Positions 25,721 through 33,942 of a DNA stretch of 61,823 bases are shown here, in pieces. Below the pieces are notes generated by a model. It ran no database searches. It was not told the origin of the DNA and was given only the letters and a program-made list of their open reading frames with translations. Source of the DNA: a bacterium (lineage in GTDB: Bacteria; 4484-113; JAGGVC01). Made by a program: the position numbers and the translations under genes. The stretch lies in assembly GCA_039961635.1 (NCBI GenBank), contig JABRWB010000059.1, forward strand, positions 1 to 61,823, read 5' to 3'. The first letter of the stretch is position 1. The number at the start of each line of letters is the position of its first letter.

Positions 25721-28477
25721 GTGGGCCGGTACAAGTTAAGTCGGGCGCTCGCATCGGCAATTTCGGCTGTATGGCTTGCCGCAATCCTTTTGTGCTCCTG
25801 CGAAAGCAAAAACGCGAAATCGAGCTTGCCGCGCGCCGCTCTTGACGGCAACAGCGCCGCGGAGCCGATCGAAGCGGCAACCGGCGCAGATCCCCAGCGA
25901 ACCGCGGCGCCGCCCGTTCGCGCCGAAAATGGCGAATTTCCGGATTCCGCAATTAAAACACAAATCGCCGGCGCGGGTATCGCTTCAAACGAAGTGGTCG
26001 CGTTGCTCAATGCGGATTCAACCGAGGACGACGCTCGCAAGGTTGCATCGGAGTGCGGCGGCGCACTTGTCGTATGGATTCCGGAAATCCATGGAGCTGT
26101 AATCCGATTTGCAACCGGCGAGGGAAACCGAATCGTAAGCGATGCCACGCTCGCATCGGAATCGGAGCGCCGGTCGATCGCGGCGCTGACGCCCGACGCC
26201 GCTCCGGGGCTTCCGGAGGCGATAAACCGGGTTGCAAGCGCCGACGGCGTAGAAGCGGCCCGGCCGCACTATTACGGCTCGCTTGCATCCGTAATTCCCG
26301 ACGATCCCGAGTACGGATACCAATACGATTCCTATTATCTATACTTGGACCCGATTGAAACTTGGGCTGTTTCAACGGGCTCATCGGACGTCGTAATCGC
26401 GATAATCGACAGCGGAGTGGATTACGGCCATCCCGATTTCGCCGGACGTATCGTCACGGATCCAAATCCGGGCGACGGAATACCGGAAGGAGGGCGGGAT
26501 TTTATGAGTCCGCCCGCCGCGGGTGACGGGCGCGCCACGCCGGGGAACGGGATAGACGACGACGGGGATTTTCTGATAGACGAATCCGAACGGCATGGAT
26601 GCAGAGTCGCCGGAGTCGCGCTTGCGACCGGCGGCAATGCTTACGGAATCGCCGGAATGGATTGGAACGCCAGGATACTTTCGCTTCGCGTAACTCCCGC
26701 CAACGGCGACGAAGGCGGACCGGGGTCCGAAATCTGGGAATCCGACACCGCGCTGGCAATGGCGTACACGCTTCGGTTTCCCGATGTGCGCGTTGTCAAT
26801 ATCAGCATCGTTTTTCCGCGCGACGCAGCCCTTTTGCGCGAGGCAACCCAAGCGTGCGCTTCTTTCGGCAAGCTTCTTGTAGCTGCGGCCGGGAATGAGG
26901 GTCTGGACACTCCTGTTAAGTGCGCGCCGGCATATTTCCCGGAAGCGCTTGCCGTGGCGGGCACTCAAGCCGGCTGGAGTATTTGGAGCAACGGCGCGAA
27001 CGAAGGTTCGAATTACGGCACGTTCGTCGATGTCTGCGCGCCGGCGAAGCTTTTATACACCATTAACTCGAACGGCGCGGACCGCCGATATACCTATGCT
27101 TCGGGTACGAGCCTCGCAACCGGCCTCGTAAGCGGGCTGGCGGGACTTGTTTTCGCCGCACACCCCGGTTATACGGCGGAAGACGTTCGCAACGTCATTC
27201 TTGGCACCGCAACCAGCATAGATTCGAGCAATCCCGGCTACGAAGGCAAGCTGGGAGCGGGCAGGATAAATCCCCCGCTGGCAATGCAGCCCGCGGTATC
27301 ATTGCCTCCCGTAATGGAAAAAGCAAGGTTCAACGGCAAACGCAAGGGGGGCATTCACAACGGCCTTTGGGAAATCGACCTGTTTTTCTCCAGAAAATTG
27401 GACGCGCCGGCCGCCACCGATTTGTCACATTATTCGATAACGCCGAATCCTGGCATAGTCAGAGCCGTGCTTTTGGACGGAGGCAGATGCGTTAGATTGT
27501 TGGTCGGGCAAATATATATGCTTGTCCCGTATACCGTTACGATATCGGGGTTGAAGGCCGAGGACGGTGAGCTGATGCAACCGTACGAACAAACCATCGA
27601 AATAAGCGGGACATCCAGCTCGTTCAACGCGCTTTCAAAGTCGTCGGGGGCCGCGGCTGGCGCGTCATCGGAGTTTTCCGCGCTTTTTGACGCGGCCAAG
27701 TCTATCGACGACGACCAGGAAACTTATTGGTATGCCGAAGTCCCCGTTTCGGGAAGCGTCGAACTGAAAGTGAAAATTGACGGCGCGGAAACAATAAATT
27801 CAATCACGCTTCAGCAGCGACCGGACATAATTGGCGGATTTTACGGCCAGGTATTCGATGTTTACCTGGCGGGCGTGGAATCGGACCAGTTTTCGGGAAG
27901 GACCGAATACTCAAGGATTTTGATTGCGCAGGACTTGCTTGCTCAAAACGGGCAGCAGGTTAAAATCGAGTTTCCTTCGATGCAGGCGATTTACGTAATA
28001 TTCAAATTCAAAGCCGGGGACGACGTGCTTCACGACAGCGACTCGATACCGAACGGCGTGTCGGTTTCCCAGGTGACAGCCACAAGGGAGCTTTCTCAAA
28101 ATGACGTATACGCGCCGTTCATTGCTTCAATGATTCCGCGCTACGCGCCCCTGGGAGCGACCGTTGTTTTCAGGGGCGATTCCTTCGGAGATGGCGGGGC
28201 GGATTCGGGTGTTTATTTCGAAACGATAAAAGCAACGGTGATTTCATGGTCAACGGACGAAATCACGGCTCTGGTTCCCTACAATCCTTTATCGCTGCCC
28301 GTCGCGATTCCTCCCGGCGTCCCGGACGACGCCTCCGTCAACGGAGAGGGCGGCGTTACCGTTCCGCCTACCCAAAATGCCATTCTTCCTGCGGAAAAAG
28401 ACGCCGAGTCCGGTCCGGTTTACGTCAGGCGCGGTGCGTTTATCTCCAACCAAGTCCAATATATCCGCACGGAATAA
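25721..28477 (+). CDS. Exported subtilisin-family (S8) protease with discoidin-like and IPT domains
   Basis: This protein has 918 residues. Its signal ends in LAAILLCSCES, a lipobox. A propeptide-like region (about 80-185) precedes the S8 domain. The triad is Asp in VIAIIDSGVDYGHPDF, His in ERHGCRVAGVALATG and Ser in YASGTSLATGLVSG; the oxyanion Asn is in VAAAGNEG. The His and Ser motifs differ from the usual HGTHVAG and GTSMAxP, so specificity may differ. After about residue 560 come a Big/FN3-like domain, a discoidin-like domain (SIDDDQETYWYAE) and one IPT/TIG repeat near the C-terminus. GTG 25721 lies exactly 6 nt after TAGAAT; an earlier in-frame GTG at 25715 abuts that box. Confidence 0.88.
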   Translation: MGRYKLSRALASAISAVWLAAILLCSCESKNAKSSLPRAALDGNSAAEPIEAATGADPQRTAAPPVRAENGEFPDSAIKTQIAGAGIASNEVVALLNADSTEDDARKVASECGGALVVWIPEIHGAVIRFATGEGNRIVSDATLASESERRSIAALTPDAAPGLPEAINRVASADGVEAARPHYYGSLASVIPDDPEYGYQYDSYYLYLDPIETWAVSTGSSDVVIAIIDSGVDYGHPDFAGRIVTDPNPGDGIPEGGRDFMSPPAAGDGRATPGNGIDDDGDFLIDESERHGCRVAGVALATGGNAYGIAGMDWNARILSLRVTPANGDEGGPGSEIWESDTALAMAYTLRFPDVRVVNISIVFPRDAALLREATQACASFGKLLVAAAGNEGLDTPVKCAPAYFPEALAVAGTQAGWSIWSNGANEGSNYGTFVDVCAPAKLLYTINSNGADRRYTYASGTSLATGLVSGLAGLVFAAHPGYTAEDVRNVILGTATSIDSSNPGYEGKLGAGRINPPLAMQPAVSLPPVMEKARFNGKRKGGIHNGLWEIDLFFSRKLDAPAATDLSHYSITPNPGIVRAVLLDGGRCVRLLVGQIYMLVPYTVTISGLKAEDGELMQPYEQTIEISGTSSSFNALSKSSGAAAGASSEFSALFDAAKSIDDDQETYWYAEVPVSGSVELKVKIDGAETINSITLQQRPDIIGGFYGQVFDVYLAGVESDQFSGRTEYSRILIAQDLLAQNGQQVKIEFPSMQAIYVIFKFKAGDDVLHDSDSIPNGVSVSQVTATRELSQNDVYAPFIASMIPRYAPLGATVVFRGDSFGDGGADSGVYFETIKATVISWSTDEITALVPYNPLSLPVAIPPGVPDDASVNGEGGVTVPPTQNAILPAEKDAESGPVYVRRGAFISNQVQYIRTE

Positions 28478-28507
28478 TTTCGCGTTTTCACAAACTGCAG
28501 GCTATAC

Positions 28508-28541
28508 CGGCAATCCGGCCTTTTCACGGGCCGGATTGCCG
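28508..28541. terminator. Hairpin between convergent genes
   Basis: A perfect 13-bp stem (CGGCAATCCGGCC with its complement) closes an 8-nt loop. It lies between the subtilase stop and the stop of the converging lipoprotein gene. Only a weak T-rich tail follows on the plus strand, so it is likely a bidirectional terminator or a barrier. Confidence 0.6.
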
Positions 28542-28564
28542 TCAGTTATTTTCATCGCTTCAAA

Positions 28565-31500
28565 TCATTCCACGGCAGTGACGCGCCGGAATCCGTAGTA
28601 AACGCCGTGCTCGAAATTGCCGGAGTACACAGCCGACAAGCCGCCTTCAAGATCGATTGCGCCGGAAACCGCATCCACACCGGTGGGCGTTACGATGAAA
28701 TTCAGCGGAACATTGGAAACCGAACCGGGAGCGGTTCCCACGGCGCAGTAAAACGCCGTGTCGAAGAACGGAGCGTAGCTTGTCCATCCGGACAAAATGG
28801 CGTTGTATCCGCAATAATAATCGAACGGAGAGGTGGAAAGCGCGGATGTCGAAATCCTGTCCTGCACCCAGTTTGTTCCTTGCTGGTAGAACATGTCTAT
28901 GAATCCGGCTCCGGGCGAAATGCCCGCTCCTTCCATCCCCTGAACAGACAGGCCGTCCATGGCGGGATTTTCGCCGATGCCGTCCGTCAGATTGATCGGA
29001 TGCTTAACCCAAACGCCGCCCGTGAACTCCAACCAAAGCGCCTCGGACGAGCCGGGATCGTAATATACCGGTGTCAACTGCTCTCCGTCGGGCCTGATTA
29101 CCAAATCGATTCCAATCGGCGCGGTTACGCCCAAATTATCCACATCGCGAATATCCCATCCGCCTCCAGGAAGCAACGAAGCCAGCTTCAGCGTTCGATT
29201 GATGGTTGATGTGGCCGACGTATGTACGAACAGGCAGCTCGCATTCGTGCCTTCAGGGCTGCCCGAAAGCACCGCCATGTCCGTGAATCCGACGTCGCCT
29301 ATGCTGCCGGAGCCAACCATTTCGGAAGGACTAAGTATGTCGTCCGACGCGTCGTAAGTGCGGTACATCAGTTCCGGACCCACTTGATAAAAAATGTGAT
29401 ACACGGAACCCTGCGCATCCAGGCCGCCGGACAGGAAGTCAGTGGGGCCTCCCGATTCAATCTCCGTTATTTGCGTTATTCCACCGCTCTCAAATCCAAA
29501 GTAAAGCTTGTTGAAGGTAATGTCCTTAAACAGGAATCCGGTGCCGCCGTTGAAGTCGTTTGCTATCTGGTCGTCGCCGGATAAGAGATCGCAGTCGCCA
29601 TATCCGTCACCAAGAAGGAACGAACCGTGTGCGCCTCCGCCGGAAGTGTCCCAATCGACCATGTAGTAATCCCAGGAAACGGTGTCGGTGTGAGTGCTGT
29701 GGATGTTTCCGTTCAAATCTACAACGATTGAAGAGTAAAACTCCGCGTTAGTGCCGGGAACTTCGTACGAAAACGTCGTGGTTGAAGGCGTATAGAAATC
29801 GTGCCTGTAGAGAAGCGCGGTGCCCTGGGTGTCGCCGGTTGCAACATAAACGAATCCGTCGTCGTAAATCGCGTCGTAGTGGCCGGTGGGCACGTTCGAC
29901 AACGTACGAGTCGTCCAACCGTTGCCGTTCCAGAACACCAAGCGGGCCGCATGCGAGGTCTGGTTCTGAAAATGGTAAACGATCGCCGGTGTGTTGTAGG
30001 AAATCATCAAAAGGCTGTGCGCGCCGGCGGAATTGGTTCCCGGCGTGCCCATTGACTGCCAGCTTCCGCTTGAGTTCGAACTAACGCGTACCGAAGTGCC
30101 CACAAGATCGGTGTAGCTCACGAATGCGTCGTTGTCGCCGAACGCGGGGGGGGGGCTGCCTTCTGGCGGGGCTCCCTCCGGATAATTGATTACCGCAACA
30201 TCGACCTGCCCGCCGACGTAATTCGTCGTCGTCACGGTTTCGACTATCCACTGCGAGCCGCTGGAGTCGAAGCTTGCAAAATACACCGCCTTGTCGGTCA
30301 TGTCTCCCCAGGCGACGTAAATTCGGCCATCGAAGTCTGTACAGGCAGACACCCAGCCTATTTCGCTTGGCGTGGACGTGATAGCCGTGGGAGGATCCCA
30401 AGTGAAACCGCCGTCGGCGGAGCTTGACACTTCGATGATTCCGTTCCTCGCGAAGGCGACCCAAACCGCTCCGCCGGAATACGCGCATCCGACCGCGCCG
30501 GAATAGTTGCCCGGAAACAGGTAATAGGTTTCAAACCCCGCACCCGGCTCCGTTTTGTCATATCGAAGCGCGGTTGCGTTGCCGCCTATCGTGAACGTGT
30601 GGATGAACGTTCCGTCGAAGCACGAGGACGTACCCAATCCTGTCATTTCGCCCGCGATTAAGCGGCTTTGCTGGAACTTGTAAAAGTCAGACGGTGTACC
30701 GAGCCTGTAATACCAGGTATTGCTGCTCAGCGGCTGGCTGTTGGTAACCTGTACGGTTCCCGTATGTTCGGCGCCCGCGGGAAGCGAAACATGAATTTCG
30801 GTATCGGCCCAGGAAATCAAATCCGTGGAGACCGCGTCGATTGTCACGCCGTTGAAATCAATGCTTCCAGGTGTATTTCCAAACTTTGTGCCGTAAATCG
30901 AAATATCCGTTCCCGGCTGCGCCTTCTGCGGAAATACATTCGTAATCGTCGGTGTAAGGTTTGGAATGACCGTCGTGAAAACATGGTTCGACTGCGGCGC
31001 ACCCGTGACGTTTACCCACACCTCGGTAAGCCCGTCAAGGCCGGAGGGGACAGGAAACGAAATCAAAGTATTCGACCACGACAGCCCCGCGGTGCGGTTG
31101 TCTATGCTGCGAATTCCGAACCTGACCGTGCTTGTTCCCACGAAATTTCCGAAGTTGTTGCCCTCCAGCTGCACGAGTTCACCTTCGTTCACCGGATCGG
31201 GCAATACGCTTAGCAAGTAAGGAGCGCTGGACGTGAACACTTCGACAGTCTGGGACACGACGCCGTTTATGGATACGCCTATCGGTCCGCTTGTGGTGTT
31301 CGCCGGCACTCTTGCCACGATCGTTGATGCGCTCCATGAAACCACTTCGGCTTCCAACTGGCCCTGCACGACGGTTTCGGAAGGCTGCCGCTGGCCAGCC
31401 GAGCTTACGGTGCTTCCGCCGATTCCCCAGAAATACACCTTGTCGGTTGCGGAATTGTACTCGCCGAAGTTCATCCCCGAAATCGTAACGGTCGAACCCG

Positions 31501-31972
31501 GCATGCCCCTGACGGGCGAGAACGTGGTTACCTGGTGAGCTCCGATCGTGATGGACATAACCGTCGAAAGCGCGCTTTCGTCGCCTTCGATGTCCACCGT
31601 GGTCAGCCCGTAGTAGTAGGTCTGGCCGATCATCGGGCTGAAATAGTCGAAGTATTGGGCGAGCGGCCCGGAGCCGCCCGACACGATGGTCGAGTTCACC
31701 TTGGTGGCTTCCGAAGGGACAGTGAAAGGCGATTGCCTTTTGTAGATGTTGTATCCTCGGACGTCGGGCTGTGACGAACGAAACCAGTCAAGCCTGACTC
31801 CTCTCGGCAAACCGCTTTCGTCCCGCAGGATTTCCAGCCTTAATTCGCCCGGCGCAAGGCCGGGGCCGGACGGCCCGGGCTCCAAGACAGTCCCGCCTTT
31901 GCCGCAGGAAGTCAAGGCCGACAGCATCGAAAATATCGCAATCGCAATCAAGTATGCGTATGAGTATTTCAT
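28565..31972 (-). CDS. Very large exported lipoprotein with IPT/TIG repeats and a propeller-like region
   Basis: This protein has 1135 residues. Its signal ends in SMLSALTSCGKGG (lipobox). A fibronectin-III-like segment (about 45-150) and three to four IPT/TIG repeats follow (VTTFSPVRGMPGSTVTISGMNFGEY and similar), to about residue 440. The remaining 690 residues carry repeated aromatic and Asp-rich strands (VWVAFARNGIIEVSSSADGG, RIYVAWGDMTDKAVYFAS), as in BNR or sialidase-like beta-propellers, but I see no catalytic set. An AGGAGG precedes the ATG. A run of ten G (ten C on the coding strand) lies at 30146-30155. The N-terminal half is paralogous to the 8318-10030 protein. It is probably a surface binding protein. 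Confidence 0.82.
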   Translation of the reverse strand: MKYSYAYLIAIAIFSMLSALTSCGKGGTVLEPGPSGPGLAPGELRLEILRDESGLPRGVRLDWFRSSQPDVRGYNIYKRQSPFTVPSEATKVNSTIVSGGSGPLAQYFDYFSPMIGQTYYYGLTTVDIEGDESALSTVMSITIGAHQVTTFSPVRGMPGSTVTISGMNFGEYNSATDKVYFWGIGGSTVSSAGQRQPSETVVQGQLEAEVVSWSASTIVARVPANTTSGPIGVSINGVVSQTVEVFTSSAPYLLSVLPDPVNEGELVQLEGNNFGNFVGTSTVRFGIRSIDNRTAGLSWSNTLISFPVPSGLDGLTEVWVNVTGAPQSNHVFTTVIPNLTPTITNVFPQKAQPGTDISIYGTKFGNTPGSIDFNGVTIDAVSTDLISWADTEIHVSLPAGAEHTGTVQVTNSQPLSSNTWYYRLGTPSDFYKFQQSRLIAGEMTGLGTSSCFDGTFIHTFTIGGNATALRYDKTEPGAGFETYYLFPGNYSGAVGCAYSGGAVWVAFARNGIIEVSSSADGGFTWDPPTAITSTPSEIGWVSACTDFDGRIYVAWGDMTDKAVYFASFDSSGSQWIVETVTTTNYVGGQVDVAVINYPEGAPPEGSPPPAFGDNDAFVSYTDLVGTSVRVSSNSSGSWQSMGTPGTNSAGAHSLLMISYNTPAIVYHFQNQTSHAARLVFWNGNGWTTRTLSNVPTGHYDAIYDDGFVYVATGDTQGTALLYRHDFYTPSTTTFSYEVPGTNAEFYSSIVVDLNGNIHSTHTDTVSWDYYMVDWDTSGGGAHGSFLLGDGYGDCDLLSGDDQIANDFNGGTGFLFKDITFNKLYFGFESGGITQITEIESGGPTDFLSGGLDAQGSVYHIFYQVGPELMYRTYDASDDILSPSEMVGSGSIGDVGFTDMAVLSGSPEGTNASCLFVHTSATSTINRTLKLASLLPGGGWDIRDVDNLGVTAPIGIDLVIRPDGEQLTPVYYDPGSSEALWLEFTGGVWVKHPINLTDGIGENPAMDGLSVQGMEGAGISPGAGFIDMFYQQGTNWVQDRISTSALSTSPFDYYCGYNAILSGWTSYAPFFDTAFYCAVGTAPGSVSNVPLNFIVTPTGVDAVSGAIDLEGGLSAVYSGNFEHGVYYGFRRVTAVE
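30146..30155. repeat. Ten-base poly-G tract inside a lipoprotein gene
   Basis: Ten consecutive G on the plus strand encode part of a PPP stretch in the minus-strand gene. A change of one base would shift the frame at about residue 608. Confidence 0.8.
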
Positions 31973-31984
31973 TTTCGAATCCTC

Positions 31985-33805
31985 CTAAAGCTGCACCGGC
32001 CCGCCGGGACTCCAGTCGGGCGGTGTCGGAAGCACGGTAAACGGCAACGCGTTGGACGTCTTGCCGTCCCTCACAATGTGTACGACGCCGTTCGCCGTAC
32101 CGGGCGGGACGAAAAACGTAATTTGCGAATCGGCCCAGGTGTCCGCCGCAATTTGGACGCCGTTCCAAAACAGAAGTCCGGTCGTCCCATCGCCGAAATA
32201 AAGCCCGGTCAACGTGACCATGTCTCCTTCGACGCCGGACGCCGGCGAGATCGTTTCAAGAACCGGCGTGGGAACGTCAATCACAAGCGGCAGCGGATTT
32301 GACGCCAGACCGAAATCGTTCGTCACGACGACATCCCACGTGCCGAATTCCATATCCGCGGGAATCCCGATTTCAATCTGCGTGTCGCTCCAGGAAATCA
32401 CGGTCGCCGTGCGTGCGCCCACCGCAACCGAGCCGCTTCCCATCGCATCTTCGAAATAGCTTCCCGAAATAACCACGTTTTCTCCGGGCAGAACCATTCC
32501 CGGGGTGATCGAAGACAGCTGTGGGAAAGCCGCGCCCACAACGATGTCGAGTTCGTCCGTCAAGGTGTACTCGGTTCCTTCAAATATCGTGGTGGCGGTC
32601 AGGACAGCGTGGTAATCGGATACGACTGTATAAGTGCGCGGGTAATCGCCGGAGGCCTCCAAGGACGGCTGATCGTAAAGGTGCTTTATCTCGTTGATGG
32701 TTCCGTCGCCGTAGTCAAGCGTGACTTCGGACGGATATAGCTTGTCGCCTTGCACGGTCACGCTGAAAACCACGTCAAGATTGCGCGGGCCGGCCAACGG
32801 ATTGGCATTCAATATCACTTCGCGAAGATCGTGGATGCTTCCGGAGCGATCCACGACGTTGCCCAGCGAATCGGAAACGGTGAGCGATACCCGGTAGATT
32901 CCCGGCTCCGCGTATTGATGAACCGGATTTTCTTCGTCCGACGTGGTGCCGTCGCCGAAATCCCAGTGATAGGTGAAAGGAGGAAGCCCGCCCGACAGCG
33001 TCGAGAAGAATTGGAATTCCCGCGGATTGCCCGTCGGCTGCGGATCCTGAACCGTCAAGTCCAGCGGTTCGATGCCGGTGGTCACGCTCACCGAGGTGGA
33101 AGAATAGACAGAAATTCTTCCGCCCGCGTCGGTCGCGGTCAATACGACGTTGTAATCGCCGACGGGAAAGAACGTATGGGAAACCGAAGCGCCCGTCGCG
33201 GTTTCGCCGTCGCCGAAATCCCAGTGGTAAGTCACCGGCTCTATACCGCGCTCGTGGAACGCGTTGAAGTTGACTTCAAGAGGCGCCGGGCCCAGCGCGT
33301 AATCGGCGAACGCCCAGGCTTTGAATGTCGAGGCGTCGTCGAGCTGGGAATGCAAAATCAAAATAATGTAAATTCCGCCTTGCTCCAGCGTGAATACGAC
33401 CGTGCGGCCGTCTTCACCGACAATGCCGGACGCCACCGGAAGAACCACCCCGTTTGGATAGAGCCTGTACAGATAAACCACTGTTCCGGGACTGACCGGA
33501 TTTTGAAGCTGAATCGTCACCCTGACCGGAGCGCCGAAATCGCCTCCAGCCTGATTTACAAGGTTGAACGAATCCAAGGCGACGTATCCGTGCGGAATGT
33601 CCATCACGTTCGGCTCGTACGAACCGATGAACACCTGGTCTATTCCTTCGGCTATCACCCAGGCGTTTTCCTTCGGCGCCGGCCCTCCCCCGCCGGGAGC
33701 AGTCGGAGGCTTTGCGCCCCCCTGGCAAGACGCGAGCGCATACATTGCAATGGAAAATACGGCAATTGCAACCGCTGCGCGCCAAACGGTAAGCGAGTTA
33801 TGCAT
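31985..33805 (-). CDS. Exported lipoprotein with PKD and IPT/TIG domains
   Basis: This protein has 606 residues. The signal ends in FSIAMYALASCQGG (lipobox). After a beta-rich region (about 40-165) come two clear PKD domains (YHWDFGDGETATGASVSHTF and YHWDFGDGTTSDEENPVHQY). A third PKD-like unit and two IPT/TIG repeats follow (LSSITPGMVLPGENVVISGSYF and LETISPASGVEGDMVTLTGLYFGD). GGTGAGG before ATG 33805 sets the start; an upstream ATG at 33823 has no site. It ends 12 bp before the next lipoprotein gene and is probably co-transcribed with it. The role is likely glycan or protein binding at the surface. Confidence 0.82.
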   Translation of the reverse strand: MHNSLTVWRAAVAIAVFSIAMYALASCQGGAKPPTAPGGGGPAPKENAWVIAEGIDQVFIGSYEPNVMDIPHGYVALDSFNLVNQAGGDFGAPVRVTIQLQNPVSPGTVVYLYRLYPNGVVLPVASGIVGEDGRTVVFTLEQGGIYIILILHSQLDDASTFKAWAFADYALGPAPLEVNFNAFHERGIEPVTYHWDFGDGETATGASVSHTFFPVGDYNVVLTATDAGGRISVYSSTSVSVTTGIEPLDLTVQDPQPTGNPREFQFFSTLSGGLPPFTYHWDFGDGTTSDEENPVHQYAEPGIYRVSLTVSDSLGNVVDRSGSIHDLREVILNANPLAGPRNLDVVFSVTVQGDKLYPSEVTLDYGDGTINEIKHLYDQPSLEASGDYPRTYTVVSDYHAVLTATTIFEGTEYTLTDELDIVVGAAFPQLSSITPGMVLPGENVVISGSYFEDAMGSGSVAVGARTATVISWSDTQIEIGIPADMEFGTWDVVVTNDFGLASNPLPLVIDVPTPVLETISPASGVEGDMVTLTGLYFGDGTTGLLFWNGVQIAADTWADSQITFFVPPGTANGVVHIVRDGKTSNALPFTVLPTPPDWSPGGPVQL

Positions 33806-33942
33806 ATTCCTCACCTGCCCCAATCAAATGAATGCGTACAAAACCGCCCCGCCAGCGGCGGGATTGAATTATTGTACCCTATCGCCCGCAATTATTAAAG
33901 GTGTTCCGGTCAATCAAGTTTGCGAATAAAATGGACGATCAG

